DNA from: Harmonia axyridis
Taxonomy: Eukaryota > Arthropoda > Insecta > Coleoptera > Coccinellidae
DNA length: 64,000 bases
Direction of reading: 5' to 3'
NCBI RefSeq assembly: GCF_914767665.1
Contig: NC_059505.1
Coordinates: 42,095,506-42,159,505, forward strand
Translations under genes and position numbers: made by a program
Notes under the pieces: model-generated
Database searches by the model: none
Told to the model about the DNA's origin: nothing
The model's input: only the letters and a program-made list of their open reading frames with translations
Part shown: positions 21,786-33,261 of the stretch, one piece after another
How the letters are laid out: the number at the start of each line of letters is the position of its first letter
How positions within the stretch are numbered: the first letter of the stretch is position 1

Positions 21786-22599
21786 TGGGACTTTTTTCAT
21801 TAAAATTATCCAAGTAAACTCCCATTTTCCTTGGTTCAGGCGTTTCCAAAACTCCCATCTTTGAGAAGAACATGACATTATTTTTCATAAATCAAATGAC
21901 TTATTCGAAGAACCTGTTGTTTTCTGTATAATATTTATAAAGTAATATATTCTGCATGTTTTATTGATACACTTTTATTCAGAACAGTATCACATCCTGA
22001 ATTTCCAATTACCACCAAAGTAAAAAGAAGAAAACCCATCATAACCCAACTTTCGTGACAAATTACCATAGAAATTCTTCTTCTTCCTGTCACATCCTCG
22101 TCCGAAAATTGTGTACACCGTGAGAACTGACGTTATGGCAGGAACGATGGGTTTTCTCGAGCGTAATCTAATTCTCCCGACCTGGAATATAATACGTTCC
22201 TGTGCATCGACCAATCTTACCCCACTTTATTGCGCGAGTTCGCTGCTTACTACGGAAAACTTATTTCCGAGAACTTTCGACCTGTAAATTTCCACCGTGC
22301 TCGCTCCGCCCGCCATTATTTCCTCTTTATTGTTTGTTTTTCGCGTTTCGGCGAGCGTTTCATATTATCGGAATCGCACGGTAGGTATACGCAGTCCCCG
22401 TGAAAATGGGGTTTGTTCTGGGGTGGCTTCGAGAACTTCGTAGAAAGCTTCAAGAGTGTCAAGACGGTAAAACGATTTGTTTAGGCGACACTTCTATGTT
22501 CAACCATCGATAAGGGAGGAGAATTTATACCGTGAACGGCCGATTCTTCCATAGAACTTTATGGGAAGTGTTGGGTTCCGAAATATGACTCAAAGTGGT
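21786..22599. other. Non-coding sequence
   Basis: No recognisable exon. A moderately GC-rich block at 22120..22440. Confidence 0.3.
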
Positions 22600-22890
22600 C
22601 GACACCAATATTTATGAACCTTTTTTTTTTACTGTAAATGAAATTCACTTTTGTGAATGACGAAACATTTTGCAGGAAAGAATCTACTGATTTGAAACAA
22701 TCGCAATTTTGCCAGAAAAATTTCTCGAAGGCTTGATCAAAATTGGCAACCGTTATCTTGTGATTTAAAACCTTTAGATTTTTTTCTTTGGGGCCACGAA
22801 AAGGACATGGTGCGGTAACCGTTGCCTTGACATCCATTTGACTGATATCGTTTTCCATCATTAAAGGCATGCCTTCTTCCTTTCAATGAA
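22600..22890 (+). pseudogene. Decayed DD41D-type transposase fragment
   Basis: Around 22741..22815 one frame reads N-W-Q-P-L-S-C-D-L-K-P-L-D-F-F-L-W-G-H-E-K-D-M-V. This is the block W-P-P-R-S-C-D-L-T-P-L-D-Y-F-L-W-G-Y-V-K of the family, with the third catalytic Asp. The sequence before it (CAGGAAAGAATCTACTG...) is too eroded to read. Confidence 0.65.
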
Positions 22891-22919
22891 ATGAACATTC
22901 TTTCAAAATATATCAAGTG

Positions 22920-23443
22920 CACAACTTTGGAGACATTACTGGATCGAGACTCGTGTCAAATGCATCAAGAATTGGCAGGATCATTGAGAGTGACGCAACA
23001 AGCCATTTCAAAATGCCTGAAAGTCATGGAAATGATTCAGAAACAAGGAAATTGGGTGCCGAACGAGTTGAATCCGAGATATGTTGAACGCCATTTGTTT
23101 GCTTGTGAACATCTGCTTGAAACGGCAAAGATGGAAAGGATTTCTAAATCGCCTTGTGACTTGAGCCGAAAATGGGTTCATTACGATAAACCCAAGCGCA
23201 GAAAATCATGGGGATATCGAATATTATATATAACCGAATATTTACGGTTCCAAGGTCATGCTAAGTATTTGGTGGGACCAGCTCGGCATAGTGTATTATG
23301 AGTTGTTAAAACCGACTCACGGACGATCATTATCGAATGCAATTAATGCGTTTGAGGCGAGTATTGAAAAACAAACGACCGCAATACAACGAAAGACATA
23401 ATAAAGTGATTTTACAGCATGATAATGCTCGACCCCACATAAT
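22920..23443 (+). pseudogene. Mos1-like transposase, middle part, broken
   Basis: Reads LETLLDRDSCQMHQELAGSL, VTQQAISKCLKVMEMIQKQG, NWVPNELNPRYVERHLFACE (second HTH and linker), W-V-H-Y-D-K-P-K-R-R-K-S-W-G-Y, then in other frames LGIVYYELLKP-like and QHDNARPH-like pieces near 23290 and 23420. The first catalytic Asp block (G-D-E-K-W) has become SRKWVH. A ~50-bp piece is missing after SWGY, and the third Asp is not reached. No ends were found. Confidence 0.85.
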
Positions 23444-24382
23444 CCATAGAAAAGCTCAACTCCTTCCAATATTTGCATTCGTACTCGTAATAATAACAGT
23501 AAAACTTCTACAATGGCGTGTTCCTAGGCAACACTCATTCGATATTTCCCATATCCACGTCAATTAGAATTCATATGAGGGGACTGCAAGCAGAATATAC
23601 GATTTTTCGTTCGCAAAGTTCCCCTACTCGACGTACACGCCTTTCGTTCCAGACAGTGCTAGACGGAATCCTGTCTTTATTTCTTTTTCGACGCCGCTAT
23701 GTCTGCGTCTGGAACACACCCCGACTTGAAAAACCCCAACCGACACTAAAGCCCAAGGTTATTCAGTGGACTGATGTGGATTTGGCACAAAACATGTGCA
23801 TTTTTTCAAATAGGGATTACAGTTTTCTTCTCCAAACAAGCTTTCGAGGTTAATCTGACAGAAAGACACGCTTCTCTATGATCTATAAACAGGTCGTGGG
23901 CGTGTTCGGAAACGGTTCATCAAGAATTCATAGAACATTGCTAATGGAAGGCAGCCAGTCTGGATTATACCTTTCACGTAAACGTCAAATGGACGTTTAT
24001 TGATATTTCCGTAATTTCCTGTGCGAAACGAAGTATTTCAGCCCGAACATAACAATCGGTTCGGTAGAAGATCTAATTCTGGAACGTCTGTTTCAATGGA
24101 CTCATCCAGTTTGATGAATGGCTCTGTTCTGTGTTCCACGCTGAATTCGATAAGCCTACTATGATTGATAGCGGGGCGTAATTATTCCTGAATTTGTGTT
24201 ATCTGCGTTGAACCTTCGCTGTTAATTGGGAATTAACGAATAATATTCCGTTGTAATTACGTTCAGTTATCGATTTACGGATAAAACGCGATTTCACAAT
24301 TTCTCCAAATTTATGATTTCATTTAATTAGTTAATGCGTGAATGTGTTAGATCGAAATTTTGTTTTCCTGATAATTTCAAAG
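23444..24382. other. Non-coding sequence
   Basis: No exon recognised. The 111-codon frame at 23518..23853 has no domain or compositional support. Confidence 0.3.
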
Positions 24383-24417
24383 CTATAGGGTTTTCCGAAA
24401 AGAAGTTTCATTTTGAT
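24383..24417 (+). repeat. Left tip of the older mariner-like family
   Basis: AGCTATAGGGTTTTCCGAAA, AGAAGTTTCATTTTGA resembles the tip at 42888 and 28015. It abuts a Mos1-like tip, so two transposon ends lie head to tail here. Confidence 0.5.
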
Positions 24418-24638
24418 ACATAGGCGTACAACTTTGATTCCTCCATTTTTTAGGGGATTCGAGGCTTTATAGTAAAAAATTGATTATACATTCATGATAT
24501 ACAATTCTTCATAAGACCGGAAGTGCTGTTCAGCCAGGCCGTGTGCCTTTGATCGAAAAAAGTGATAGTGTGAGGGAGCAACGTCAGGAGAATACGGCGC
24601 GTGTTATAGGACTCCCCATTTCAACGTTTCCAAGTATG
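24418..24638 (-). mobile_element. Mos1-like mariner, 3' end fragment
   Basis: The terminus TACATAGGCGTACAACTTTG is as at 46900. The C-terminal coding remnant on the minus strand includes the segment equivalent to PHPPYSPD...AYGLADQHF (compare 47100..47235), with a ~75-bp internal deletion. It is cut at CAAGTATG, where a 580-bp element fragment begins. Confidence 0.85.
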
Positions 24639-24825
24639 TTGATTCACTATGGGACATTAAGAAGTGCGTTCTTTGTGTAGAAACTAGCGAATTGAGTGAA
24701 ATATCGTATCACTGACCTGTTTTCATTTCCGCGCGCTCCATGTCAAATTTGATAGTTCATGTTGGGGACCAAATTTGCTTACTGAAAATGACATATGCTC
24801 CCTTTATCTATGTTTATTACTCTGA
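24639..24825 (+). repeat. 580-bp TIR element, 3' fragment
   Basis: From TTGATTCACTATGGGACATT to CCCTTTATCTATGTTTATTA, CTCTG. It lacks the first ~390 bp and is joined directly to a Mos1-like fragment. Confidence 0.88.
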
Positions 24826-26165
24826 GGGTTATATCAACAATCAGCGACTTTTGACAGTTTATGTCCTCGATAACTTCACCAATTCAATCTTTAAGGTCTT
24901 CGAATAATAAATATTGAAGAAATAAGACGACCAGGAAACGTTTTTTGCGAAATTGCGATTGTTTCGTTGCTTGTATGGCACGCCAATAGACCATAAGGTC
25001 TCGATGCAATTAAATCTACAATCAGTAGAATTGGTATTCACTGAAACTGAAGTTGCAGAACTATCACTTCGTTATGAACATCACTCAGTACCTATAAACA
25101 ACTCCCTCACTTATGATCGTCTATGACTAAATGACGTATTTTTTACAATTTCGGCTTAATTAGAAGTCACCACTCTAAAATTGTTGGCTGATTTCTTATC
25201 GAACTCATGAACCCTCAAAAACTTTTTCTATCTTCCCTACATTCTCAAATAAATCAAACGAAATCAAAAGAACTGTTTATATCCCAATATGTCGTATCTC
25301 CAGATGATGTGGATGCTGAGAGATAAAACTCGAAGAGGTTTCCAGTTTCCGAAGGGGTCGGGGAAAACAACCCCCACACCCCCCCAGCAACTCCAACATT
25401 TGCGAAACAGACCCAGTATTTGTTCTGCGTGGATCCCACTCCGGCTCTTTTCACAAGTATCGATTCAACCCAAGAGCAGAGTAGCTCCTTCGGCAAACAT
25501 AAACCGGAAATCGAGTGTTTCGCCTCACTACGAACTCCTCCATCGGAAAAACGAAAGGAAAATGAAAGAAAAACGACGTTTCTTGTTTAATTCGGTTAAG
25601 TGTGTTCGTTCCCGAAGCTCAAATGCCCATATTTTCCGATTGACAGGCCGATTGACGTATTGGATGACGGCTGACAGTTCTCGTTCTCTATGCTCCCGAA
25701 GATGAAAGGAATACGGGGGGCGCGTTCCGTTACACACGTATCGGAGCTACTCTTTTAGATTTACGGCCGGCCGCGTTTTGAATTATTGGATTTTCTGGAC
25801 GGGGAGAATGCGTTGGAACTTTATAATTTCGAATTTTGTGTCGGCGTATTTCCGGGATTCCCACTGGGAGGGCGTGAGCGTCGGGCAATTCCGGGAAAGC
25901 GAAAGATGTTTACCGGGTGGGTGCTTCTCACTCCATTACCGAAGTTGCATCTTATAAATTGTATTGCTATGGAAGGAATGCAAGTTTGGAAACGGTTAGG
26001 TTAGGGTGATTTCAGACCGTTGGGAATGTTGCAACTAGGTCTGACTTTGATTTATATTTTTCAATGATAAACCACTTGGGAGAGAAAAGTTTATTGAGAA
26101 TTGAGGACTGTCAGCGTATTTTATCGATCAAACACAATTATTTGGATGATCTAACTAGTGAAGAC
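24826..26165. other. Non-coding sequence
   Basis: No convincing exon. A C-rich run lies at 25366..25392. The 138-codon frame at 25289..25705 overlaps frames on the other strand and has no domain. 25840..25920 is moderately GC-rich. A short CAGAGTGATAAACATAGATA near 26168 is a tip of the 580-bp family. Confidence 0.35.
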
Positions 26166-26205
26166 TCCTCAGAGTGATAAACATAGATATATAGCATAGG
26201 CATAT
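26166..26205. repeat. 580-bp family, tip only
   Basis: TCAGAGTGATAAACATAGAT followed by ATATAGCATAGGCATA. Only the terminal repeat is recognisable. Confidence 0.45.
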
Positions 26206-26214
26206 ACCTCATCT

Positions 26215-26990
26215 TTACCGTGACCAAAGAAAAAATTCAAACGGTGTTAAATCACAAGATCTCGGTGGCCAATTGTGTCAATTTTTCGATAAATAACACG
26301 GCCAGTGGAATTTCCTTGCAAAGAAGCGATTGTTTAGTTTATTGTGAGGCACGTAGAGCCGTCTTATTGAAAATAAATGTCATCCACATCAGTAAAACTC
26401 AATTGCGGTCAAAAAAATTCATTAATAATAGGTCGGTAATACGGTTCATTCACCCTAACAGTTGCACCAGACTCATCCTCGAATAGTTAAGGTCCAATCA
26501 CACCACCAGCCCAAATACCTCACTAAACAGTGGCACGTTGAAGATTGAGAGTCTTTTCAACAATCATTCTTGGATTTTTCGAACCCTAAAAGTGACAATT
26601 CTGTTTATTAACGTAGCCTTCAAGGTGAAAATAGACCTCATAACTGAAGATGACTTTTCGATGATGATCCGGGTCATTTTGATCCATGACAAAATCAGCG
26701 AAGATACGATGTTGCTGTTAATCGACCAGATTGAGTTCTTGTGTTAACTGAACTTAAAAAGCCTTAAGACCCAAGTCTTTATACAAAATACGGTATAATA
26801 TCGTTTGTGGAATGCCAAATTTCCAATATGGACAAGGAATCGACAAAACAGGGTTTTCATAAACAGTAGGGGCTACTGCAGCAAAATTCTCAGTTGTTCT
26901 TGAGCGACGCACACACAAGGGCGTAGAAATATGGGGGTACTGGGGGTAATTACCCCCAAGATTTCCAAAATATAAAATTTCAGAATTTTC
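26215..26990 (-). pseudogene. Decayed DD41D-type mariner, most of the transposase
   Basis: Reading the minus strand from 26910: ENFAAVAPTVYENPVLSIP, IPQTILYRILYKDLGLKAF, then Q-L-T-Q-E-L-N, QQHRIFADFVMDQNDPDHHR, KVIFSYEVYFHLEGYVNKQN (first Asp, S-D-E, now S-Y-E), GGVIGP, and a degraded second-Asp block (F-Q-x-D-G-S-T-C) near 26360. Many stops and shifts. It preserves the region between HTH and first Asp that the young DD41D copies have lost, so it shows what the complete layout looked like in a related family. Confidence 0.8.
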
Positions 26991-27439
26991 GTAAAGACGA
27001 AGAACGACAATTTTTCCATAAAATGAACCAATAATCATATCACTTTCCTTTCAAATCGGCACAACAGTAAAAAATCGTACCTCTTCACGTTTTATGAGTT
27101 TATCATCGCTTTCAAGATGTGTACTTTTAGTACACTATGTCCGAGGTTTATTATTTTCCTTCATCTATCCGCTTTGTCAGCCTTTAATTGCCATCTGTGA
27201 TTTTGCATTCGTCATCGGTATATACCTACCCATTGTTTTCTGTTTTTTGTATCATTCTCGTCACAAAATTTCAATACTGTAGTTATCAAAGAACTGAACC
27301 GAGTAATTTGCATCGAAAAATTGTCTGGGCTTTGTTGTACAACTCATTGTGTTTCATTTATTTTGCAATTTATTTGTGAATACATCATTTTTGATTCGAC
27401 TCTACCTACAGGGTGTTCCTAAATTGAAAAATGAGAATG
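26991..27439. other. Non-coding sequence
   Basis: No exon recognised. Bases 26925..26965 are C/G-rich (GGGGGTACTGGGGGTAATTA). The 62- and 63-codon frames at 27094..27379 have no domain. Confidence 0.3.
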
Positions 27440-27522
27440 ACATTAGAAATGTCAAAAAATAATACAGTGTTGCCATTACAACCATTTTGAATTGTACCAT
27501 TCCTATTGGAAAACCCTTTATA
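27440..27522 (-). repeat. Terminal fragment of the older mariner-like family
   Basis: ACCATTTTGAATTGTACCAT, TCCTATTGGAAAACCCTTTA is the inverse of the AAGGGTTTTCC...ATTTTGAAT terminus seen at 28015 and 42888. Confidence 0.55.
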
Positions 27523-28014
27523 AAGATAATTACCTCTCTAAATCGATTAGTTCACAATTTGCATAAAGACCTGCGATGTAGATACCCATCATGAATTATG
27601 CAAGATGGTGATCACCATCCCGTTCATATCCCATTTCCCCCCCTTAAGTAAAGAGACAAATCGGGACGCATTTAAAACCGGGCACTGGGAACTGTTGACA
27701 GGGGAAACGGGAAGAATAAAACATCGAGGACAGAACGTGCGGTGCGAACGCCATTTAGCTGAGAGATAACTTTAATTCCCTCAGGTAACGAGCGTCCGAC
27801 GACGTGACCATGCACGCCACTGGGCCCGGAGGGTGAGAAGCCGTCGTAAATTATAACAAACATAAATTCCTGCTGCAACGCGTTGGCAGATATAAATTTG
27901 AATTAGGTGGTAATGCCTAGATGACGTGCAGAGTGTTGACCGAAAGAATTGGGATTGCAGTTTGGGTGGCTGAGCTTCAGCTATGCGGAAAATTCTGCAA
28001 ATTTCACAATATTG
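27523..28014. other. Non-coding sequence between two mariner-type tips
   Basis: The tips at 27522 and 28015 point away from each other, so this is host DNA between two separate fragments, not an element. No exon found. Confidence 0.35.
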
Positions 28015-28070
28015 TAAAGGGTTTTCCAATATAAGAGGTTTCATTTTGAATAGACCATTTTCTGAACAGC
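28015..28070 (+). repeat. Terminal fragment of the older mariner-like family
   Basis: AAAGGGTTTTCCAATATAAG, AGGTTTCATTTTGAATAGAC matches the 42888 terminus. No coding part follows. Confidence 0.6.
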
Positions 28071-29214
28071 TTTTAGTCCGGGAGCCAGGTGCAAATTTGG
28101 TTGATTATTTCCTCTCGAGAGATACTTGGTGAGATGCATTAGATAATAGTAATAAAAAGCCTCGTGAACATCAGCTACCATTCGGTTTGGAGGGAGAGCG
28201 GCGGCAGCCCCCCAAACACGAAGAAAAAAAAATACATTCAGTCATTTCCTCCCAACTGAAAATTTGTCAAATTGGAGCTAACCAATCTTGACGAAAAAAA
28301 TACAATCAGCTGGCTATAGCATGGTGGATTATACGTCAGCTGGTGCCTCAAACATGAAAAAAAAAATTATATTTTCAATGACAGCTCTGTACAGAACCAG
28401 ATCGATTCCACAATTAACGGGCCTAAATCAAACAAAATTCCTGCCACACCCTGTACATTACACACACAACAATCAGGGCGCGGTTCCTCGTGTTGTATTA
28501 CACACGAAACGCCGTATCGAAAGGCCAATCAATCTCTTTCTGGTCCTTCGTATCTGGATTATACCGTGTCGGACGAGGCAGATGTGGGCGCCATGTTCTT
28601 TTAATTACACCGCTCGGTAAACGGATATAGTGGGCGTCTAGTAGCGGTTTGTTCTATTTCCCCGCCAGGAACGTATGCCCTTAACCCTTTCCCTTCTCCG
28701 TGGCTCCCCGGGGAACCCCCAAACGCGACCTTTCTGTGCGGTCAAGTCGCCTGCGAAGAGAGTAAATTATACCGTGGCGTACCGTATTTTTTCGTGTTTA
28801 CGGCCTCAGCTCCGGAAGAGTGGATGTAATGAAAATGAAGGAGACGGCCTCAAACCACGTCCATGAAGGAGGTTGAAGTTGGAAAAGGGATTGTATAATA
28901 TATTTCTTTTTTTTTTTTCAATCAGTATATTACGCCATAGCGTTACCGTGCCCTTTTTCGTTTTTCTGGCATTTGCTCGGTCTATATAACATGTCGGCAT
29001 TCCATTGTTGTTTACAGCAGAAGGAATGGAAATTACCTCAGGCAATCTCAAAGAGAAGCTGTATGGAAAAAATTGGGTGATCGAGACGCCAAATAGGGAG
29101 GCGAGGAAATGATTGAGTGTATATGTCTAGACGTGGATGAATACGGGTTCACAAAGAAGAAGAAGAAACAAGAATCTCGAACCATAGAAATTTTTTATGA
29201 CGTTCTAATAACTA
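28071..29214. other. Non-coding sequence
   Basis: GC-rich block at 28480..28860 without a splice-bounded coding stretch. A T-rich run at 28908 and a (GAA)n tract at 29156. No repeat family recognised. Confidence 0.3.
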
Positions 29215-30145
29215 ACGGGTGTTTTTTTAATCGAGGTATATAACTTTAAGTTGGCATTACTGTTCAAGATGGCGACCGATTTGAAAGCTGTCAAGTGATT
29301 TATTCTGAGTTTGGTTTGGAAATTCATCATGAATAGACTCACGTCTGAACAACGCTTGCAAATAGTGCAATTTTATTTCGAAAATAACGTATCGCGCACT
29401 ACGTCCATTTTATTTTGTTTAGCGATGAAGCGCACCTCAGGTTAGATGGCTACGTCAACAAACAAAACTGCCGGATTTGGAGTGAAGCTAATCCTCAAGT
29501 ATATGTCGAAACACCGTTACATCCAGAAAAACTGACTGTTTGGTGCGCTTTATGGGCTGGTGGAATCATTGGTCCGTACTTCTTCAAAAACGATGATGGC
29601 CAGAACGTTACAGTCAATGGTGATAGCCGATCGGTATAGAGCCATGATTGCTAACTTTTTCATTCCTGAATTGAGCAACCATGATGTCCAGGAGCTGTGG
29701 TTCCAACGAGACGGCGTAACATGTCACACAGCTCGTGCCACAATCGATTTATTGAAAGACACGTTTAGTGACTGCCTAATTTCACGTTTTGGAGCTGTGA
29801 ATTGGCCTCCAAGATCTTGTGATTTAACACCGCTAGACTACTTTCTGTGGGGCTATGTAAAGTCATTGATCTATGCGGATAAGCCACAAGCCCTTGATCA
29901 TTTGGAACACAACATTCGCCGTGTTATTGCCGATATATGGAAACAAATGTTGGAAAAAGTCATCGAAAATTGGACGTCCAGATTGGACTACATCCGAGCC
30001 AGCCGTGGCAGTCATATGCCAGAAATCATATTCAAAATGTTATGCCACAAGATTATCTTGCGGATTAATAAAATTCATGTCAATCGAATAATCCATCGTT
30101 GTTTCATTGCAATTTGAAGTTCTATAGCTCTAAAAAAACACCCTT
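29215..30145 (+). mobile_element. DD41D mariner-like element, copy 6
   Basis: Complete ends (AACGGGTGTTTTTTTAATCG; CTCTAAAAAAACACCCTT) with TA on both sides (29213 and 30146). It carries the shared deletion junction near 29400, plus a loss of part of the leader before GTATCGCGCACT. Confidence 0.95.
29415..30055 (+). pseudogene. DD41D transposase, catalytic part, frameshifted
   Basis: 29415..29639: FSDEAHLRLDGYVNKQNCRI (first Asp present), TVWCALWAGGIIGPYFFKND, up to NGD. A 4-base insertion (AGCC) then shifts the frame. It continues from about 29630: YRAMIANFFIPELSNHDVQE, WFQRDGVTCHTAR (second Asp; Q to R beside it) and LDYFLWGYVKSLIYADKP (third Asp). The usual terminal Met-stop is altered, so the frame runs on to 30117. 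All three Asp are present, but not in one frame. Confidence 0.9.
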
Positions 30146-31119
30146 TACTACGAAAATAGCATGAATATCAAGCCAAGCCGTTAATCCCTAGTTCCGATAT
30201 ATCTGTCATTTTCGTTTTTACCTCCAATTCGGAAACACCCTGTATAGTAGTCGATTTGAATTGCATTTGTGACGATTGCAGGTTCTTCATGTTTTCCAAG
30301 TTCAATTGTGCCGAAAAATAAGAAAAATTGAAAAAATACTAATTGAAGATAAATATTTTCCTTTGTACCTCCTATTCAGAATCAAATTTGCCTAAAAATG
30401 AAAAAATACAAATAAACGATAAACTTTTATACCGAGAAGCTCGACATGTCTCGAGGCCAACATTCAACAGGACGCAGACACGTACACCCCAGTAGTAGGA
30501 ATCGTGGAAAGTGTATATATCAATAAAACCAATATATGTGCAGTAAAAGGTAACATAAGTTCCATAATTCTTGTGACGGGACAGGCGACGTTCCAGTTGC
30601 TGCAATAAAAATTGATATACGCTTCGAAATTCCATTTCGCTCAGACCCAAAGGCGACAGTCGCAGGAAAAAAAACGTTCGAATTCCGATACAGAGTTCCT
30701 GGCTTTTCATTCTAGACCCTCCCACCACGCAGTGAATGTAATAAAGCCATCCGCCATAGAGTTTTCGGTCCACAGAACCGTCCGTGACGCGATTATGTGA
30801 AAACATAAGATAATCTATGGCTACGCTTCAAAACTTGAGGAGAGAATTGAATTTTGTACATTTATCTTTTACTACTTCTTTAGAGAATTATATTTTCATA
30901 ATCAGAACTTGGTCCATAGCCAATATAAAGGTTGGAGATTTGAAAATTATGATCAGTGGAACATTGAAGTCGAAATAATTTAACGTGTTCAAATATTTTA
31001 TTGTTATAGAGAGAATAATGTATATTACTCGACTCTTGCTTCACACAATTCATGAAAAAAAGAACTCATTTAAACACCAGGTTCATAAATAACAATTTTC
31101 CACCACTTTGAAGATTTTT
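30146..31119. other. Non-coding sequence
   Basis: Near 30163, ATCAAGCCAAGCCGTTAATC resembles hAT end sequence. Near 30230, CACCCTGTATAG is an end motif of the foldback/TACAGGGTG type. The 144-codon minus frame at 30372..30806 has no domain. Confidence 0.3.
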
Positions 31120-31385
31120 GAACACTTTCTTTGTATTTTGAATACCTTGAAATTATTATTATGCACCCTGAAAAACTAATACATATTTCTTCTGATTTTG
31201 ACTGTGATATACTCACAAAAAGTATTGGCAGTAAAATAATTACGATAAGAATCAAATCTGGAGTACTTCAAGGCTCTATTCCAAGTCCGCAACTATCCAA
31301 ATTCTATCCTCGTGCATTCTCGATATTTATAATATGCAAGATAACACAGTTTTCACACGATATAGCGCTTTAAGTGATTATTATC
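31120..31385 (+). pseudogene. Reverse transcriptase core remnant (non-LTR)
   Basis: The frame 31131..31373 contains IKSGVLQGSIPSPQLSKFYP and, 30 residues on, ITQFSHDIAL. This is the order and approximate spacing of the RT motifs G-V-P-Q-G-S-x-x-S-P-x-L-F-x-x-Y and F-A-D-D-x-A-L. The catalytic A-D-D has become S-H-D. The linker is shorter than usual. No endonuclease or 3' end was recognised. Confidence 0.7.
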
Positions 31386-31899
31386 GAGAGAACGAAAACA
31401 ATCCACGAATAGATATCGATATCAAGTAATTATAGACGCAAAATTTATAACCTTGGCGTGAAGATAATGACTGTATAATATCCTCAAATAGCTAGATTTT
31501 GCATTCCATCAGTCAATATTATGAAAACAATTTCTGTGTTTATACTGCCAAAATTGGATGTAAACAATTTGGGTTACCGTGTAATTTCGAAATCATTTCA
31601 AGTTCATCTTCAGAAACTGGAGAATCTACAAGTTGTGCAGGGTATTTATGCGAATTCATGTACAAAAAGATGATGGGAAAACCATAAAAAAAGGGCTATA
31701 AAATTCGAGTTTCAATCCTGATCAACTACCAAATATGTAGTAACGACTAGATAGAACAGTTCAATATTAGTCAATTTTATATTTTTACTTGGAAATTAAC
31801 TACATACAATGTGGATTAATTTGTTCATTCAACCCTGATGTATATTTCAAAACGTGAAATTGAATTTTTTTAGAGACCATCTTTTTGAATTGAGGTGTT
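31386..31899. other. Non-coding, AT-rich
   Basis: Possibly more of the decayed retroposon, or the flank of the spectrin-repeat pseudogene. Nothing readable. Confidence 0.3.
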
Positions 31900-32815
31900 G
31901 GGACAAGTTAGTAATTGATACTCGCTTCGATACAAGAAAAAGAAGCGTTGATGAAGATTCAAGCTCTAATCCCAGGAAGATGGTCGAAAAGATATCAATA
32001 CTTCGTTGGATGATGCTGAAATCTTTCTCAATTACATGAGCCTAGGATGTGAGCGAGACATTTCGAAAAGTCACTTGGACAAGATGAAACAATTCTTCAT
32101 CAGAATCCTTCATCATGATTCCATGCTAGACAGCAAAAAAAGTCATGATGAGTATAATTAGGAAAGAAGATCAGAACCAAAACAACAACAACAAAACAAC
32201 GTGGCTCAGATGGTCGACAAAATGGACCAGCTGAACGACAGATTTTCTTAAGTAACCCAAAACGCGTAAGTGTGGGAGCAGAGACTCATAGAAACCTTGC
32301 GTTGTCTCCACAACTACAAGGAATGCTACAGGGTGATATCGAACTGGTTGAGTCAAGCTGAGAGACTGATAGAAGAGAGACATATTGACAATTAAGACAC
32401 AGTGGAAGACAACAAGAACTTCTTCACGTTCTTCACGAAAAATGGATCCACGAGCTCATCCAGAACTCTCAAGAGTTATGTAACTTTTTTCTGAAGGAAC
32501 AGCACAAGATGATATTGAATCCAGTCAGTGAGCTGCAGGGAAAATGGAAGAAGGTGCTTCCATTCGCTCCTTTGCATCTTATGGAGCTTGAATTCAGGTT
32601 GGATGAGTCAACTTTCATCTACTACATCAAGGAGCTCCAGAGAGACTTCACACAGAACATCTAGCGTTTAGTAAACAGTCAGATGTTACATCGACCATCA
32701 ACAGAAACACAGAATACTTCTTCAACAAAAGATCTCTGGAGGAGGCAAAACACTGTTTCGAAAAACTTACAAAAACTTATAGCCAGCACATTCCTGATGG
32801 GTTGAAAAGGTAGCT
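31900..32815 (+). pseudogene. Pseudogene of a spectrin-repeat protein (nesprin/Msp300-like)
   Basis: Frame-hopping translation gives a continuous protein-like signal for about 900 bp: SLGCERDISKSHLDKMKQFF, NVAQMVDKMDQLNDRFS, WEQRLIETLRCLHNYKECYR, VISNWLSQAERLIEERHIDN, then TVEDNKNFF, LKEQHKMILNPVSELQGKWK, KVLPFAPLHLMELEFRLDES, TFIYYIKELQRDF and INRNTEYFFNKRSLEEAKHC. The heptad-like, W-centred three-helix pattern (NWLSQAERLI; ELQGKWKKVL) and the phrase order are those of spectrin repeats in giant nesprins (Msp300 in flies), which tether nuclei to the cytoskeleton. There are at least eight stops or shifts and no visible introns. It could be a retrocopy or a fragment of an old duplication. Family assignment is from memory of the protein style, not from an alignment. 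Confidence 0.6.
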
Positions 32816-33261
32816 GTCTCAGTGTAGACCCTTTCCTTCTACGTTCTTCAATTCTCTTTACTCAACCCTTCTCCACCTTGTTTATGATCGTGAGATGCGA
32901 GTTCCAAACTTTCCATCTTGAGGATTTCACTTTGCGTAGTCCCCCTTATCTTGCAAAACACGTTTATTGATTCAGGCCCTGGAGATGTAGTTATTAGAGA
33001 CCCTGGAATGGTCTGGTCACGCAGATCTTTTGGGTAAACTTCCTCGTCTCTTGGATCCGAGCTGTATTAACATCCCTTCAGCTCGACAGGTCACTGTTCC
33101 GTCAGCTTGCAGAACTTGTTAATTAGATTGGGAAATTTAATGGAGTTTAGGAACGTATTTGCTAGGTTGATTATTTCAAGGAATGGCAGTGAGTAAACAA
33201 GAGCTATTGGTTAGTCGATTTTACATCTCCGTCCCTTGAAACGTTTGGCAATGTGTAACTA
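32816..33261. other. Non-coding sequence
   Basis: No recognisable feature. It may include the 3' continuation of the pseudogene in unreadable form. Confidence 0.3.

Noticed and set aside
25289..25705. 138-codon ORF as a gene
   Set aside because: Low-complexity, no domain, no splice context, and overlapped by frames on the other strand.
27523..28014. A transposon between the tips at 27522 and 28015
   Set aside because: The tips face outward, so they belong to two different fragments.
30372..30806. 144-codon minus-strand ORF
   Set aside because: No domain, ordinary composition, and the start is not supported by any promoter or splice pattern.
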